From: Cubamyces lactineus
Taxonomy: Eukaryota; Basidiomycota; Agaricomycetes; Polyporales; Polyporaceae
Assembly: GCA_022376465.1 (NCBI GenBank)
Contig: JACDTU010000001.1
Span: forward strand, 1,736,001 to 1,800,000
DNA: 64,000 nucleotides
Direction: 5' to 3'
The translations under genes and the position numbers were made by a program. The notes under the pieces were generated by a model. That model was given only the letters and a program-made list of their open reading frames with translations, had not been told where the DNA came from and searched no databases. Of this stretch, positions 46,531-58,744 are shown in pieces. The number at the start of each line of letters is the position of its first letter. Position 1 is the stretch's first letter.

Positions 46531-47610
46531 CTACATGAGGCCCTCGGACGTCCGCCAAGCTTGGTAGTAGATATCCAAATGATCCAGAAGACCGGCCTTG
46601 CGGGGACGCCAGCCAAGTAGAGCGCGACCCAGGTACGGCCTGAGGATAGACGTCGTGCTCAACGCCTTCTCGAACACTGTGGAGCAGCGCATCCTCATTA
46701 GTCAGGCTCTCCCCAATAACCCTCACACGACGGGCACTCACAATTGGCAGGTGCGGTGTACTGGTACGGGCCCTTGGCGCCTGTGATCTCAACGAGCCGC
46801 TGCAAGAATGCGTCCGTGCTCTCGTTCACGTCGTTGGTTCCATCGAAGATCTGCCCGCGAGCAATCGTCGCCTTCTCCGCCGCAAGCAGATACAGCTCCG
46901 CGAGATCGTCGCAGTGGACGAGCGCGAGGCGGCCTCCGGGGGTCCCAGGCCACTCGACTTTGCCTTCGGCGTGCGCCTTGCGGAAGTACATGGCGAGGAT
47001 CGAGCCGGAGCGGCCGTACAGCAGCGAGGGACGGATGACAATACCGTTCAGGTCTGGGTGCGAGATGACGCGCTGTTCTTGCGCGGGGCGCCAGGAGATG
47101 AGCTCGGCCATGGTCCCGAGCGGAGAGCCGTCGCTCATCACCTCCTCGCGGTTCTCGCCGTGCACCCACGTCCCGGAGGTGTAGATGTACGTGAGCTTGG
47201 ACGCGCTCGGCGACCGGTAGGCCTTGATGGCGTCAGCGGTGGCGGAGAGAAGCGTGCCGGACAAGGTGCGGATGTCCGTGCCTCCCACGGCGTCGATGAT
47301 CGCATCGAGCTTCGGGATGAGGGGTGGGAGGTACGACGCGGTGTCCTGCGTCTCCGCTACGACCGGGATGACTGGCGGGCGTACGCTTCAGTATCAGCTT
47401 TGAGACGTTTAGTCGGGTTGCACGCACTCTCTTCAGCTGCCAGCTGTTTGGCCTTCGCCGCGGAACGAGTCTGGCCGTATACTATGTGTCCCGCACGGAC
47501 GAAGGCCTGTGCGACGGGAAAACCAATGAAGCCGGTTGCGCTGCGAATGGGAGTTAGCTTGTCCCAGCAAATGTAAACACACACACTCACCCAATGATGA
47601 GAACTCTCAT
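46531..47610 (-). CDS. NAD(P)-binding epimerase/dehydratase-like protein, 4 exons
   Basis: Extended/atypical SDR fold. Exons on the minus strand: 47610-47591, 47540-47428, 47371-46742, 46676-46531; the model closes at 302 aa. The first exon is just 20 nt and encodes MRVLIIG, which joins to ATGFIGFPVAQ to make the GxxGxxG dinucleotide motif. Further on come IIDAVGGTD, YIYTSGTWVHGE, IVIRPSLLYG and LVHCDDLAELYLLAAE. The last exon, reached over the intron 46741-46677, gives the typical end LGWRPRKAGLLDHLDIYYQAW. The usual Tyr-x3-Lys active site is not evident, as in several fungal members of this group, so the reaction is unknown. Confidence 0.9.
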
Positions 47611-47710
47611 GATCACTCAATGGGTTTGAGAACTTTGCTATATATAACAATGCCGAGCTCGCAGAGGCTGAGGGAGGGTGCTGGACGAGGTGTCGCCTTG
47701 GCATCCTCTC

Positions 47711-47718
47711 CTTATATA
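47711..47718 (-). promoter_or_regulatory. TATA box of the epimerase-like gene
   Basis: TATATAAG on the minus strand, about 100 bp before the start codon at 47610. Confidence 0.55.
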
Positions 47719-49836
47719 CGCGTCGACTCTATGGCGCGTCGCTCATACCCATGTCAATGGAAGTCGGTGGGCATGGCGCAGTTCATCCACACTTTCCCAG
47801 GCGCGAACCTTCTGTCGTTCGGAGATCGTGCTGGGTCGATGCGATGACTCAGAGGAACCCAGTATTCCCCACCAGGGAACGGGAGCGAGGCCGCAGATGT
47901 GGCCAGTGACTGAGTACTCAGTCGCTCGGAGAGGCTAGTGGATCCTAGCTCGAGGACGCCTCAGCTTTCGGAGAACAAAGCGGGTGCACAGCTGTGTTCC
48001 TTCGATGACACGCAGTACAGTATAACTGTTCTCATTGAGGCCTGTGTAAGTGAGCACAACACACTGTGCGCCCGGGAAGTGGTGGGCGCTACGACCTTAT
48101 CTAGTGAATTGCGCTGATCACTAGGGAAAGTAGGGGTTAATTGGGGGTGTTGAAAGTCGTAGTGATAATGACCTCCTGTAGTTTCACTATGATAAGTAGG
48201 AGTAAATACGAACGCTTCAACCCAGGTTGGCGCCCGACCGAATCCAGCCTTAGGCCAAATACAGCCAAATAATATCAGCGCCAGCGGCTAGCAACAGAGG
48301 GACTTGTAAACTTTGCTTCGTTCATCGATGTCGACGTACGCCGCCGTTAACGTTGTGTCGCTCGCGCTCGCTCGCGTCTTGGGCCGCTTATCGCTCTCAT
48401 CGCTCTGTTTACTCAGGACTACTCGCGCCAGAATGTCATCTCTTCGATCTGGGTGCTAGTTCGACGATGCTCCCTGTATGTCTGCGGTTGCTAAGGCCTC
48501 CATGCTCCTTGCCCTGCGTTGGACTTGCAAACCCTGATCTTGTTCTCTGGCACCGACAGCTCAACGCTCTCAACTGTGTGTAGTGGGCTGACAGGCCAAG
48601 TGTGCATGTCCTGTGCGCACCGCTCTGCCCACGCTCAGGCCCTGGTCCCGATAAGTACAGTACCTCTGCTTCGTGCTGGCGCTCTCATCATACATAAGCT
48701 GTTTCTGGCCTCGTCTACGTCCCGCAAATCTGGCTCACTACTCTGCTCATCCTCTGTTGTCTTGCTTGTTCTGATGTCCCTTGGTCATCTCACGGCGATG
48801 CACATGGGTCACTCGGTTGCTGTAGCATTCTCTGGGCTAGCTTAGTGCAGTGCTCGTTAGATCTGTGGTCTCGCATGCGTAGCTGGGATTTGTTGTCTAT
48901 CACATTTGGCTCTGCTATCGCTAGTATTCGGCTCTGTTGTGCGTCGAGCAAAGCCCTCATCTGTTGAGCTACCAAGACGGATCGCTTTTTGGGACAATGA
49001 GCGGCCAAACGCCATTGATCTTTTCTGACTCTTCCTCGCATGAACTCCGAGTCACTTGTAGTACCGATATCATGTAGTATATGCCCATGTATGCATCCCC
49101 AATGCTATTATTCAGCTGCGCAAACGAGCCTACGTGTAAAGCAGTGAACTTGAAGATCTTTTTGCGAGAAATTCACCACATCATACTAGAACAAAAGCGA
49201 TACAAAAAGTAGGAATAGTCATCACTTTGCTCGGCCAAATGAAGGTGGTGAAGTACAGCAAAATAAGGTTGAAAAATGTGGCTCTAGGCACCGCGTAAAC
49301 GGTTGAAAACACGCCAGCGCCAGATCGCCAGAGTAGGTGACTACATGCCTTTAACACCGGAAATTTAACCACCTTTACCCCCAAGTTCTTCCCGGTAGTT
49401 TTCACCAGGTCTCGGTCGCACAGTGACACTTGTTACGTGGGATGAACAAACGTTCGATGAGATTTTCTGCAATTCGAAGGATTTGTACCTTACAAGGTCG
49501 GTGTTTGCGTGCAAGGAGACGACATCTGTAGCGGACTTCCTGTGCAAACCTTGCACATATGGAATGGCACTGGGCAGTCGATTTGTGAGCAACCGAATTA
49601 TATATTGCAATTCAAGTACACAAAGGAGTAGATACGGAATGTCGCCGAAGCATGAAACTCCGTTCGACGTGGTTTCTCAGTGAACGGAGCGATTAAGTAG
49701 GCTTTTCGCTCAGCACCACCACACAGCTTCAAGAAGCGCACCTGGACCAGACCCCAATATCGTGCGGAACGCAGACTGAGGCATAGAGATGCGTGGTGGC
49801 CGCAACGGTGAGGAAGGCATTCGCTCTAGCGACGTT
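47719..49836. other. Gene-poor spacer upstream of the amylase gene
   Basis: No gene is supported. Frames at 48353-48845 (plus) and 49423-49683 (plus) are short and lack motifs. The region separates two divergently transcribed genes. Confidence 0.5.
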
Positions 49837-49844
49837 TATAAAAA
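49837..49844 (+). promoter_or_regulatory. TATA box of the amylase gene
   Basis: TATAAAAA lies about 225 bp upstream of the chosen ATG, followed by a GC-rich stretch as in the oxalate decarboxylase promoter. Confidence 0.55.
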
Positions 49845-50062
49845 GGGCGTGTGTCTGACCTTGAATATTTGACACTCCGTTGTGGCAGAAGTGCACATGA
49901 CCAGCGCGTCAGGCGCGTCGGCGACGCGGTCAGCGCGCGCCACGAGGGAAACTGCCGCAGCCATCTTGCCATCTGCCACCAGACCGGAGTTGCGTGGTTG
50001 CAGACTGCCTCTGTGTTCCTAGAAATACGCCGTCTTTCTGCGATAGGCCTCCGATAGATGGC

Positions 50063-52814
50063 ATGATGCTGCTAATCTGGGACGCCTTTGCCGACAACCT
50101 CCTAAAGGCCTGGGAGCGCATCGCGTTCTGGCGGAACCCTACTCCCGCTTTGCCTAACATGAGACTGAGCCCGAGGGATGGAGACGAGAATCCGCTCATG
50201 GTGCGTCCTAACGTGCTTTTGTGAGCATCAAAGCGAGTCTCACGATGTGGTGCGTAGGTTCAATTCTTCACTTGGGACTGCAGTCATCCCCACATGAGCT
50301 GGTGGAAACACTTCGAGTCCGAGGTTCCTAACTTGGCGGCACTCGGTGTTACACAAGTGTGGCTACCGCCACCAAACAAGGCCATGCGGAAGGTATGAGC
50401 TAAGCGATGCAGCACACTAGCCTCTCCTGAACAAGAAGTACTAGGAAGGGCAAGGATATGACGCGTATGACTTGGTGAGTTCGCAGTCACCTACTTGCAG
50501 GAAAATGGGGCAAGCAACATGTAGATACGTCGTCGTGAATGTGCCAAGCGTCGTTGGTCAATAAGACTGGTCTAGTGCAGAAGACCACTGAACAGTGTGT
50601 ATGTGCTACAGGATGCAGTACTCATACTTCGTAGTGGGATTTAGGAGAATTCTATCAGAAAGGCACCATTGCCACCAGATGGGGAACGAAAGAAGAGCTA
50701 GTCAAGGCAATGTCAACAGCGAACGCGCATGGCATTGATGTCCTCATAGATGCCGTCTTGAACGTGAGTTATACTCAAGATTTATATGCGCCGTGCGGGT
50801 ACTGATTTTCAATAGCACAAGCTTGGCGCTGATAGACCAGAGAAATTCATGGCGGTCCCTGTAGACCCCAGTAATCGACTCAAAGATCTTGGTCCTGCTA
50901 GAGAGATAGAGGCATCTACGTCCGTTCTCCTCGACGCCGGTGCATCACTAACTATGCATACTCAGGGATGGACTGCGTTCGACTTTCTAGGACGAGGAGG
51001 CAAGGTAGGTTCTACGATATCGGACAGACTACTAGGCATGAACCCTGTCATCAATCCAGTACAGCAGCTTCAAATGGACGTATGAGCACTTCAGTGGTAC
51101 GTGCCTGGCGCTCATTCTAGAGTAAATCAAGAGCTATATGCGTATGAATGCGCACTCAGGATTGGACTGGGACCATCGTACGCGTGCGAAGGGCGTATAC
51201 CGTATCGCGAGCCCTAATCACCAAGGATGGTCGCGCTGGGTTGATACTGAACTAGGCAACTACGACTATCTCCTGGGTATTGATGTACGTACCAAAATCC
51301 TGCAACATATAGGGGCAAAAGCTCACTTACGTAGATTGACCACCGTCATCCTGATGTTCGGAAAGACCTCTTGGACTGGGGTGCTTGGGTGCTACAGGTA
51401 AATACCAAGCTAGCAGCGCATCGATATTTCCTCAAACCATTCCTCAGACCACTGGGGGTGCAGGTTTCCGCCTAGACGCTATCAAACATATGGATCGTCG
51501 TTTCCTATTGAGTTTTGTAAGTCGTCTTGCCTCTGTCCCTGTACGTCTGGCTGACTTCAATTCAGATCAAACATGTACGAGAGAGACTGGGTAGAAATGA
51601 CCTGTTCTCCGTCGCTGAGTATTGGTCGAGCAAGTGAGCAGCGACTCCCTCTTGCCTGATGTTTCTGACTAGCTCTGCAGCATAGAGCTAATCAAACCGT
51701 ATATACGATCATTCGAGGGCCTCGTAAGTGCTATGGGCTCATGATCTCACTCATTATTCAATTTCTCTGTCGTCCAGGTCACGTTCTTCGACGTGCCGCT
51801 TCACTACAACTTTCATGATGCTAGCAAGGCGGGCTCTCGGTATGACCTAAGGAAGATCCTCGACAAGACTATTCTCAAGTATAGACCCGGCGACGCAGTG
51901 ACGTTTGTAGACAATCACGAGTAAGTTTACCGGCATTCTTCGAGTACCGCGTACACTGATCAGCGTTCCTAGTACGGTACCTGCTAGGCGAATTCTCGCA
52001 CATGCACTTGAACTCACAGTTCCATTCCGCAGCAAATCGGACAAACGTTGGAAAGTTGGGTATGTCATTGCTTGTCACAACTAGAAATTCCCTGAATTGC
52101 ACCCTGAACGCACCCCAGGTCGGAAGCAATTTCAAGCTGCAGGCGTATGCACTCATCCTGCTCTATGGCGAAGGACATCCGTGAGCCTCCTCCCACCCTG
52201 TTGAACGAGCCGTTCTCACGAGCCAATCACTTACAATGCGCCTTCTTTTTTCCCGCTCGCGTTTCACCGAAACCCTCCGAAGATGTGTCTTCTACGGGGA
52301 CCTCTACCCAAATCGAGAATGCTACGATGAGAATGTGGCGCAGGGGCTGAGGCGCCTGATGGACGTTCGGAGGAAGTTCGCTTATGGTCAACGCGCAGAC
52401 TACTTCCAGCAAATGAATTGCATCGGCTTCCTGCGCAAGGGGGACGGCTCCCGTGGCGGTTGCGCGGTGCTTGTCAGTAATGCGGACTGCCTAGAAAAGC
52501 AGGAGGGGTGAGTAGCAAGATGTGATGACCGGAAGAAGCGACATACGGGTGCTGACGCGCGTGAAAAGCGCTGGCGCAGGACAGACACCGACGCACACCA
52601 TTCGCATGGACGTGGGCTTGGTAACAACCCGTGCGCTGCTTTGAGGACGAACCTACGCTAATCCGGCATCTAGGACAATGTGAACGCCAAGTACCGGTCG
52701 CTCTTCCACCCGGAGGGCACAACTGTGGAGATCGGCTCCGACGGATGGGCATCGTTCACCTGTCCTTTCGGCGGAGTGCAGGTGTGGGTAAAGGACAGTG
52801 ACGTGGACAGCTAG
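50063..52814 (+). CDS. Alpha-amylase, GH13 subfamily-5 type, probably intracellular, 19 exons
   Basis: Predicted endo-acting alpha-1,4-glucan hydrolase. Exons: 50063-50200, 50258-50392, 50445-50474, 50635-50763, 50816-50911, 50966-51004, 51060-51096, 51160-51284, 51335-51397, 51448-51516, 51566-51633, 51681-51723, 51778-51920, 51973-51976, 52033-52059, 52119-52180, 52283-52507, 52569-52620, 52674-52814; the model closes at 541 aa. GH13 regions are intact: DAVLNHKLGAD, GFRLDAIKH (nucleophile Asp274), SVAEYW (acid/base Glu305), FVDNHDT (Asp372). FTWDC and YDAYDLWDLGEF are typical of the bacterial-like fungal subgroup. No signal peptide is seen. Two splice oddities: a GC-AG intron (50912-50965) and a predicted 4-nt exon TACG that gives Asp372-Thr373. 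The first ATG of the frame is used; the N-terminus is the least certain part. Confidence 0.88.
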
Positions 52815-52982
52815 TAATACATTGGACAGCGACAATACTATGATAGCAACAGCACAACAACTGTCAAGGTCCCCTTAGTGTGTACACTACTTCACGACAG
52901 CGAGCCTACCGTTGGAGGCATGCTCGCAAACTCCCGTGTTCCCATGCGTCGAAGGAGGAAGGTCAAGGGAAGTACCGCAAAG

Positions 52983-55618
52983 TCACAGAGCTTCCCATGT
53001 CCTGACATCCGAGTCCCCGGACTCGTCTGCTTCCGCATTCGCGTTGATGTTTGTATACCTGCTGCTGCACTCGCCCACACGCCGCGGCGTCGCATCGCGC
53101 ATCTCGACGATGTCCGTTACGGTCGATTTCTCCTCCTCGATCCAGATGCCGGGGCCGCGCGGGACGCCCCTTGACATCGTCGCGGCCTCGCCGCCCGTCT
53201 GTGCGAGCGTCTGGGGCTGCTGCTCCCCGTCGAAGAGTGCTGCGGTCTCCTCTAGCGTGCGGCCTGCGAAGTGGTGTGAGAAAGGATGTGGGAATGAGGC
53301 GATGGCTGAGGCGTGCCTTACCTTTTGTTTCGATTATACACACGACTACGAACACGAGTTCGATGATGAGCCAGCCGCAGTAGACCAGATACTGTCGGTG
53401 TGTCAATGTGGGTATCGAAGGCTTGCATGGGGGTAGTGATTGGTTGTACGCACGTATTTCCATCCCATGGCATCCAACGCCCAAGGGTTCACGAATTGGT
53501 TGAAAGCGAGTGTGAGTGAGACGACGAGGTTCTAAAGCTTTGGTTAAAATTCAGCCGACGCAAAGGTCGCAGAATGACTGACCATGACGGCGAACCCCTT
53601 GGCGCGGATGTTAAAGGGCAGAATTTCGAGAGTGTAGGCGATGAGCATAGGAGTGTACGCGATGTCGTAGAAAAAGTAGAAGATGAAAATGAAGGGGATT
53701 GTCGCTACATGGACAGTTCAGTACATTGCAAGACCCGGAGGATATTTCATGAAATCAACGGAGGACTGACATTTTGCCGCAGCGGCGTCTTGTAAGGTGT
53801 TGAAAAGAGCGGTTGTGAGCGTCCATGCTCCGAAGTCTGCGGGGACATGCGATGTCAGTAAGCCAGCTGCGGATGAAGTGGGTGGTGTAAAGCCGTACCG
53901 ATTAGCATGCCGACGTTCGAGATTATAAAGAGTGTTCTTCGACCGAGCTTGTCGACTAAGAATGCGCCGGACATGGCCGCTATCAAGTTCCATATCTACT
54001 CGGAAATGTCAAATTGCGTGGAAAGACGTGTTAGAATATGTGACGACGAACCTGCAGTCCACCGTTGATCGCCGCCTTGGTACCAGCATCGGTGATACCC
54101 ACACCCTCCAGCACCAAGTTGATATAGTATGACACAAGGCCGTTCCCACTGCGCCACACCTTCCGTCAGCACATGCAGGATCGGGCGGCAAAGGAGACGC
54201 GACACACCTCCACTGCGAGAATATCGCGAGCGCGATGATGATGCACATGCGTCTCCTGTTACCTGGCGTGGCAAAGAGCGTGGAGAAGGACGTCGACTTG
54301 GACGCCTCCTTCTCCATCTTCAGCGCATGTCGGATCTGGGCCATCTCGAACACGATGAGAGGATCCCGCTCGTCTCCCGTCGTCGAATGGAATCGCGCTA
54401 GGGCACTGGCAGCTTTGGATTCCTAGCCAGCTATCATCAGCACGCAGCAACATGTAAGGTCTTGGTGTATCGTACCCGGCCTTTTGCAACAAGGAAACGG
54501 GGAGACTCCGGGACCATCCTATCTCCCAGTGAGTCCAGTGTCTCCGCCGGAGCATACCAAACGAATTCTCACCATATCAAAACAACTTGTATGATCGGTC
54601 CGAGTGCTTGTATGAGTGTAGGAACTCGCCACGACCATTGTGAGGTCCCCGCGCCGTTCCACGCCCCGAAGCAAGTCCAAGCCGCTGCAGAATGTCAGCT
54701 GACCATATCATTTCCGTCGTGAACGAGCGCTTACACAGGATGCTACCAAAATACCAAGAAGCGTTGTACATGGAGGTCAGCTTGCCGCGCTATCGGGTGG
54801 GTTAGGTCAATAATGCTATCTCGCGGACATGACGGAGCGCCGCACCTGAGTCGGATATGCCAACTCCGTTATGAGGAGGGGTGCCGCGTTGAGCGTGAAT
54901 GTGAGCCCGAAGCCGACTGTTTACGTATTGAGAAGGACGGAAGATGCGGATTTTGTGAACTCGTGACGTACTCAGTCCCCGTGCACCGATGAACATCCCG
55001 ATACTCGCCGCCGAGCTTTGCAAGGCGACTCCGGCGAGCATGACGATTGCACCGATGAAGAGCGTTGGTCGTCGACCCAAATGATCGGATGAGTATGGCG
55101 TGAATGGTAGGCCCTATGAGGTTGCCGTGTGAGCACGCGTTGTTTGGACGGATATTGGCGGATTTCGAGCCTACAACTATGGACCCGATGACTTGTGCAG
55201 CGCTGATGAGACCTAGCAGGTAGACGAGGTCAGCGAGTTGAGTAACTTTATGCTTCACACTTGGGGTTTATACCTAATGTCTTTCCATTTGGATGCTTGA
55301 AGAAGTCTTGCCATGCGGGGAGTATCTGCAAACCTATGGAGCCGTGTGCGATACGCGTTAGGATCGAGTACGGTATACGACGGCCGCGACTGTAGTACAA
55401 ACCGTTCACTAATGACGAGTCGAGACCATTGATGGACGCAGTGAGAAGTGGCACTATCAACAGGAGGTTCAGGACGCGAATGCCTAGGAAGCAGTTGGTT
55501 TGCCGTCAGTACACATTTACGCGATCACTGCCTGCAAGGCCAAGTCCCACATACCACGGTTTCTCCACCAAGGGCCTCGATGGATGAAATCAACCACAGT
55601 CCATTCTGGAGGGGCCAT
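52983..55618 (-). CDS. MFS sugar transporter (lactose-permease/hexose-transporter type), 17 exons
   Basis: Plasma-membrane sugar/H+ symporter. Exons on the minus strand: 55618-55555, 55483-55403, 55333-55274, 55212-55175, 55113-54972, 54916-54846, 54789-54735, 54684-54573, 54518-54476, 54422-54208, 54148-54052, 53995-53899, 53836-53771, 53704-53583, 53531-53454, 53391-53322, 53263-52983; the model closes at 563 aa. Twelve hydrophobic segments are visible. Motifs: GLDSSLVNGLQ in the first helices, DHLGRRPTLFIG, WMVPESPRFLVAKGR, DKLGRRTLF, and the terminal ETKGRTLEE of sugar porters. The N-terminal tail is short, so an extra upstream exon is possible, but the TATA box and GGATGG start fit. It converges on the amylase gene with only 168 bp between the stop codons. 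Confidence 0.92.
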
Positions 55619-55709
55619 CCTCGCGAGGGACACGTTCACCGAGCCAGAGTATGAAGGCGGGCAGCAGAGCGGGAACGTCGCATCGCGAATCCAGAAGGGT
55701 GCGCATCCA

Positions 55710-55717
55710 CTATATAC
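55710..55717 (-). promoter_or_regulatory. TATA-like element of the sugar transporter gene
   Basis: GTATATAG on the minus strand about 95 bp before the start codon at 55618. Confidence 0.45.
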
Positions 55718-57007
55718 TCATGTGAGCCAGCATTGCCTGCCTGCCGCTTCCGCTTCCCAACCAAAACTTCGCGCCCACTGCTGTTTCAAGGTTAGCGTTG
55801 GGATCTGGCGAATATCTGGGGTTATGTGGGGTAACGATCAGGAACCGTGGGTCTGCGCAGGCCAGGTTCTCACTCGTCAGCCCGAAAACAAGTGCCGCCA
55901 GCGCGGAAAAAGGCCGGGTGAGGATGTGTGAACCAGGCGCATCTGATGGGAACGTTGCAAAGAAGGCCAGAGTGGCTTCGGTTAAATCTCGCACGTATTC
56001 AGGGCTTGGCTGGCGAAAGTGTTTGAAGGAGTACGCGGCCAGTCTACTCAGCACAGGCCGACGTTCAGTTGCACACCAGTGATGGCGGCCCCCTTGTATA
56101 GCACGTATCCGCAGAGAGGCTTTTGGTGAGTTGCTACCAAGCCGTCCTGACGCGGCCAATCTAGGTAATATGCATCAATTCCACGAGATGGCGGGTCAAA
56201 TGAGCACGGTAATACTTACGCCACATCTTCCGAGGACGAGGAAAGCTTCGGGGTATGCCTCCATGATCAGAGGACACCACATTCGCCTTGCGCGCGACCT
56301 ACGGAGTAACGGTGCTCCTCGAGCAGGTCAGGATACCAGAGACGAGGCTTCCACGACACGGCGTGGACCGATCCGGAGGAAGCCGCTGTGGCATATGATA
56401 CATACCACTTCTCGCACGCCGGCAGCGTAACGAAATAGACTCAAGTGAGACTTCTCTTTTCCGTGGGGACAGTGGTCGGGAACGATTCAGGAAGCGAGAC
56501 ATCGTGACCCACGACGTGATCAATCAAATTCCGCTGGCCTGGTTTGCACGACAACGCGAGTCCGGGGTGCCGTGGAGTGTCCAATGTCTTCTTGAAACGT
56601 CGCAGTTGGTATGCGGTTAGAAGATGCCTTGTCTGGTGTGGGTGGCATTGAGCAGGCTTGTGCAAACCGACTACACCGCTAGCTGGTGAATTTGAAGTTG
56701 CAAGTTGATTACTGGAGATAGACGCCTACACGAGTAGCGTTTAGCTCCGCGCTTGAAGCCTGCCGTATTCAGTACCAACTTCCCAGTGACGCTAGTACAG
56801 ACACCTTGAAAAACGCGACAGAATGCACAGACATCAAGAGCCATGCCTACGATTACACGGAGTAGGAACCTAAGAGCTACAATAGCACATCGTCAAGCAA
56901 AGGTAGATCGGATGATATCGGAAACGAGGAGACACGGCTCGAGGCCAACATAGTACACACACAACGAATGGACCATTACCAATATGTCACGACAAGAACT
57001 TGGTGCA
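55718..57007 (-). other. Unresolved region with an exon-like ORF
   Basis: A minus-strand frame from about 56159 to 55710 has protein-like composition without repeats: LSRLAAYSFKHFRQPSPEY, then DLTEATLAFFATF and FSALAALVFGLTSENLA. Just upstream, ATG 56264 opens MEAYPEAFLVLGRCG followed by a fine GTAAGT donor, but its phase does not match the acceptor (CCTAG at 56161) before the main frame. Another minus frame, 56665-56441, has no motif. I recognise no family. Either a real gene with exons I misplace, or a degenerating gene between the transporter and the phosphodiesterase. Confidence 0.3.
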
Positions 57008-58393
57008 TCAGTCGGTGAAGGAAACGGTAGTAGAGAGGCCACAGTGATCGCTAACCCACAGGCCTTGCGTAGTGCGCAACCCCTTACCGATGACCTCTGG
57101 CGAATCCACGACGATCTTCTCGCCTGTGAAGAACACCCTGTCCAATCTCCGAGGCGGGAACCGGGTCGGGGGCTGGTATCCCCAGGTGTGGTTCGCAGGA
57201 TCATGCGGAAAGAGACATGCGTCGTCGAGCCCGGCAGCGATGTGTATGTTCTGATCGGCAGTGTCGCCGATCATGTTCATGTCGCCGCCAACGACGCCTC
57301 CGTCGATCCCATCGGCGCGAAGCATCGCGGCGATGGCAGCGAGCTGCGTCGGACGCATCTTCGTGCCCGAGGGGAGAGACTCGAGATGCGTGTTCGCGAT
57401 GCGCATAGTGCGGATTTTGCCGGTGGTAGGGGACCGGATGGGGATGTCGACGAAGATAGCGGTGCGACCCATGGTGCTGTTGCGGAAAACGAGCATCTGG
57501 GGGTTTTCGAAGGGGATACTACGCGACACGAGAGTGACGTTTCCGTAGTGGGCTTTCCACGGCTCTGTCGTGGGTGGGGTCATCGCGTAGTACTTCCGCA
57601 CCCATGGATGGAAGATCAGAGCGTTCAGGCTCCAAGTGTCGACTTCCTGCAGCAATATGCAGGAAGGTGGAGGAGTTTTAGACAGAACAGTTTTCTGTAG
57701 GTAGTGCAGGATCCGCAATATCCTCGAGTTGGAATCTGCTTCCATGAAGTCGACGTTCCAAGTGAGGAGACGAAGCTCCGTCGGTATCTCTTTGTCGCAA
57801 CGGTATCTGCTAATCCACTTAGACTTCGTGAAGGACCAACCCTTGGCTTTCAGAGGATGAAGTAGGTCGCCTGATGGCGTTGTGACTGATGGCGGCATAT
57901 CGGAAGTAGAGGATGAAGAGGACGTCGAGGATAGGGCGGAAGGCGATGGAGGCGCGTCGGATACAGGTGATGATGGTCCTGATTTTGGAGCGGCCCCCAT
58001 CGATTCAGACTAAATACTCCGCGCTGTTAGTGGCACGTTATTTCAAAAGAAAAGGACCCCGTGCAGACGGAGATCAGTACCTCGTTTGAATCGCCTTGAG
58101 TTCTCCCCTGAGGCACATGAGATATTCCCTTTTCGGCGGGCGCATCGGGAATTGTTTGTGGGTGCTCGCCCAAGCCGCTAGTCATATCCTGATTATCTAC
58201 AATTCGCGCGGAGGCCTCAACTTGAGTGTCCTTTCCTAGAGGACCTGCACCATTGTGTCACCAAGATATCAGCACAACTTCTGTGGTTAGAATGAGTCTC
58301 GGGGAAAAGATACAAACCTGACATTGTAGCGGTAGTGTTGACTCGGAATAGTTTAGATAGGGCTCTGCGAGCGAACGTCGCGGTTGTTGTCAT
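57008..58393 (-). CDS. Endonuclease/exonuclease/phosphatase-fold protein, TDP2-like, 3 exons
   Basis: Metal-dependent phosphodiesterase, by motif close to tyrosyl-DNA phosphodiesterase 2. Exons on the minus strand: 58393-58318, 58244-58081, 58009-57008; the model closes at 413 aa. The catalytic motifs appear in order: TWNVDFM (about residue 163), LLQEVD, ANTHLES, GGDMNMIGD, RLDRVFF, and VSDHCGL near the end. TWN, LQEVD, GDxN and SDH are those of the TDP2 group. The N-terminus starts MTTTATFARRALSKLFRV, an amphipathic Arg-rich stretch that resembles a mitochondrial presequence, then a Ser/Pro-rich linker. The large third exon alone has an internal ATG (58000), but an acceptor TTTAG at 58010 joins it in phase to the two upstream exons. 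Confidence 0.87.
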
Positions 58394-58744
58394 ATCGTCT
58401 CGCACGCGCTGCCTCGAGGCCAGATGGCAGATGGCCACAGACCTTCGACTCGACTCGGGGCCGGTGGACAAGATGCAGTGTGGCGCCAAGGACGCGCGGG
58501 GAGTATAACGATCACGTGCCGGCACCCACGGAGATAAGGGACAAATCTCGCGATTAGATCTTGCAAAATCTCGCGCAGGATGTGCAATCGAGGATTTGAA
58601 AGCAGGACGGGCTTTCGCTTTACTCAGCCATCTCTCAGCCTTTGGGCGTTCTCGCAGGCTATATAGCTCTCAGATTGTTCTGCTTGGATCGCTCGAAATA
58701 CGCTCTCTCAAAACACTCGTTTACAGCACACAGATCTCAGCAAA
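58394..58744. promoter_or_regulatory. Divergent promoter region
   Basis: 351 bp between the start codons of the TDP2-like (minus) and WD40 (plus) genes. CTATATAG near 58659 is a possible core element for the WD40 gene, about 85 bp before its ATG. Confidence 0.4.
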
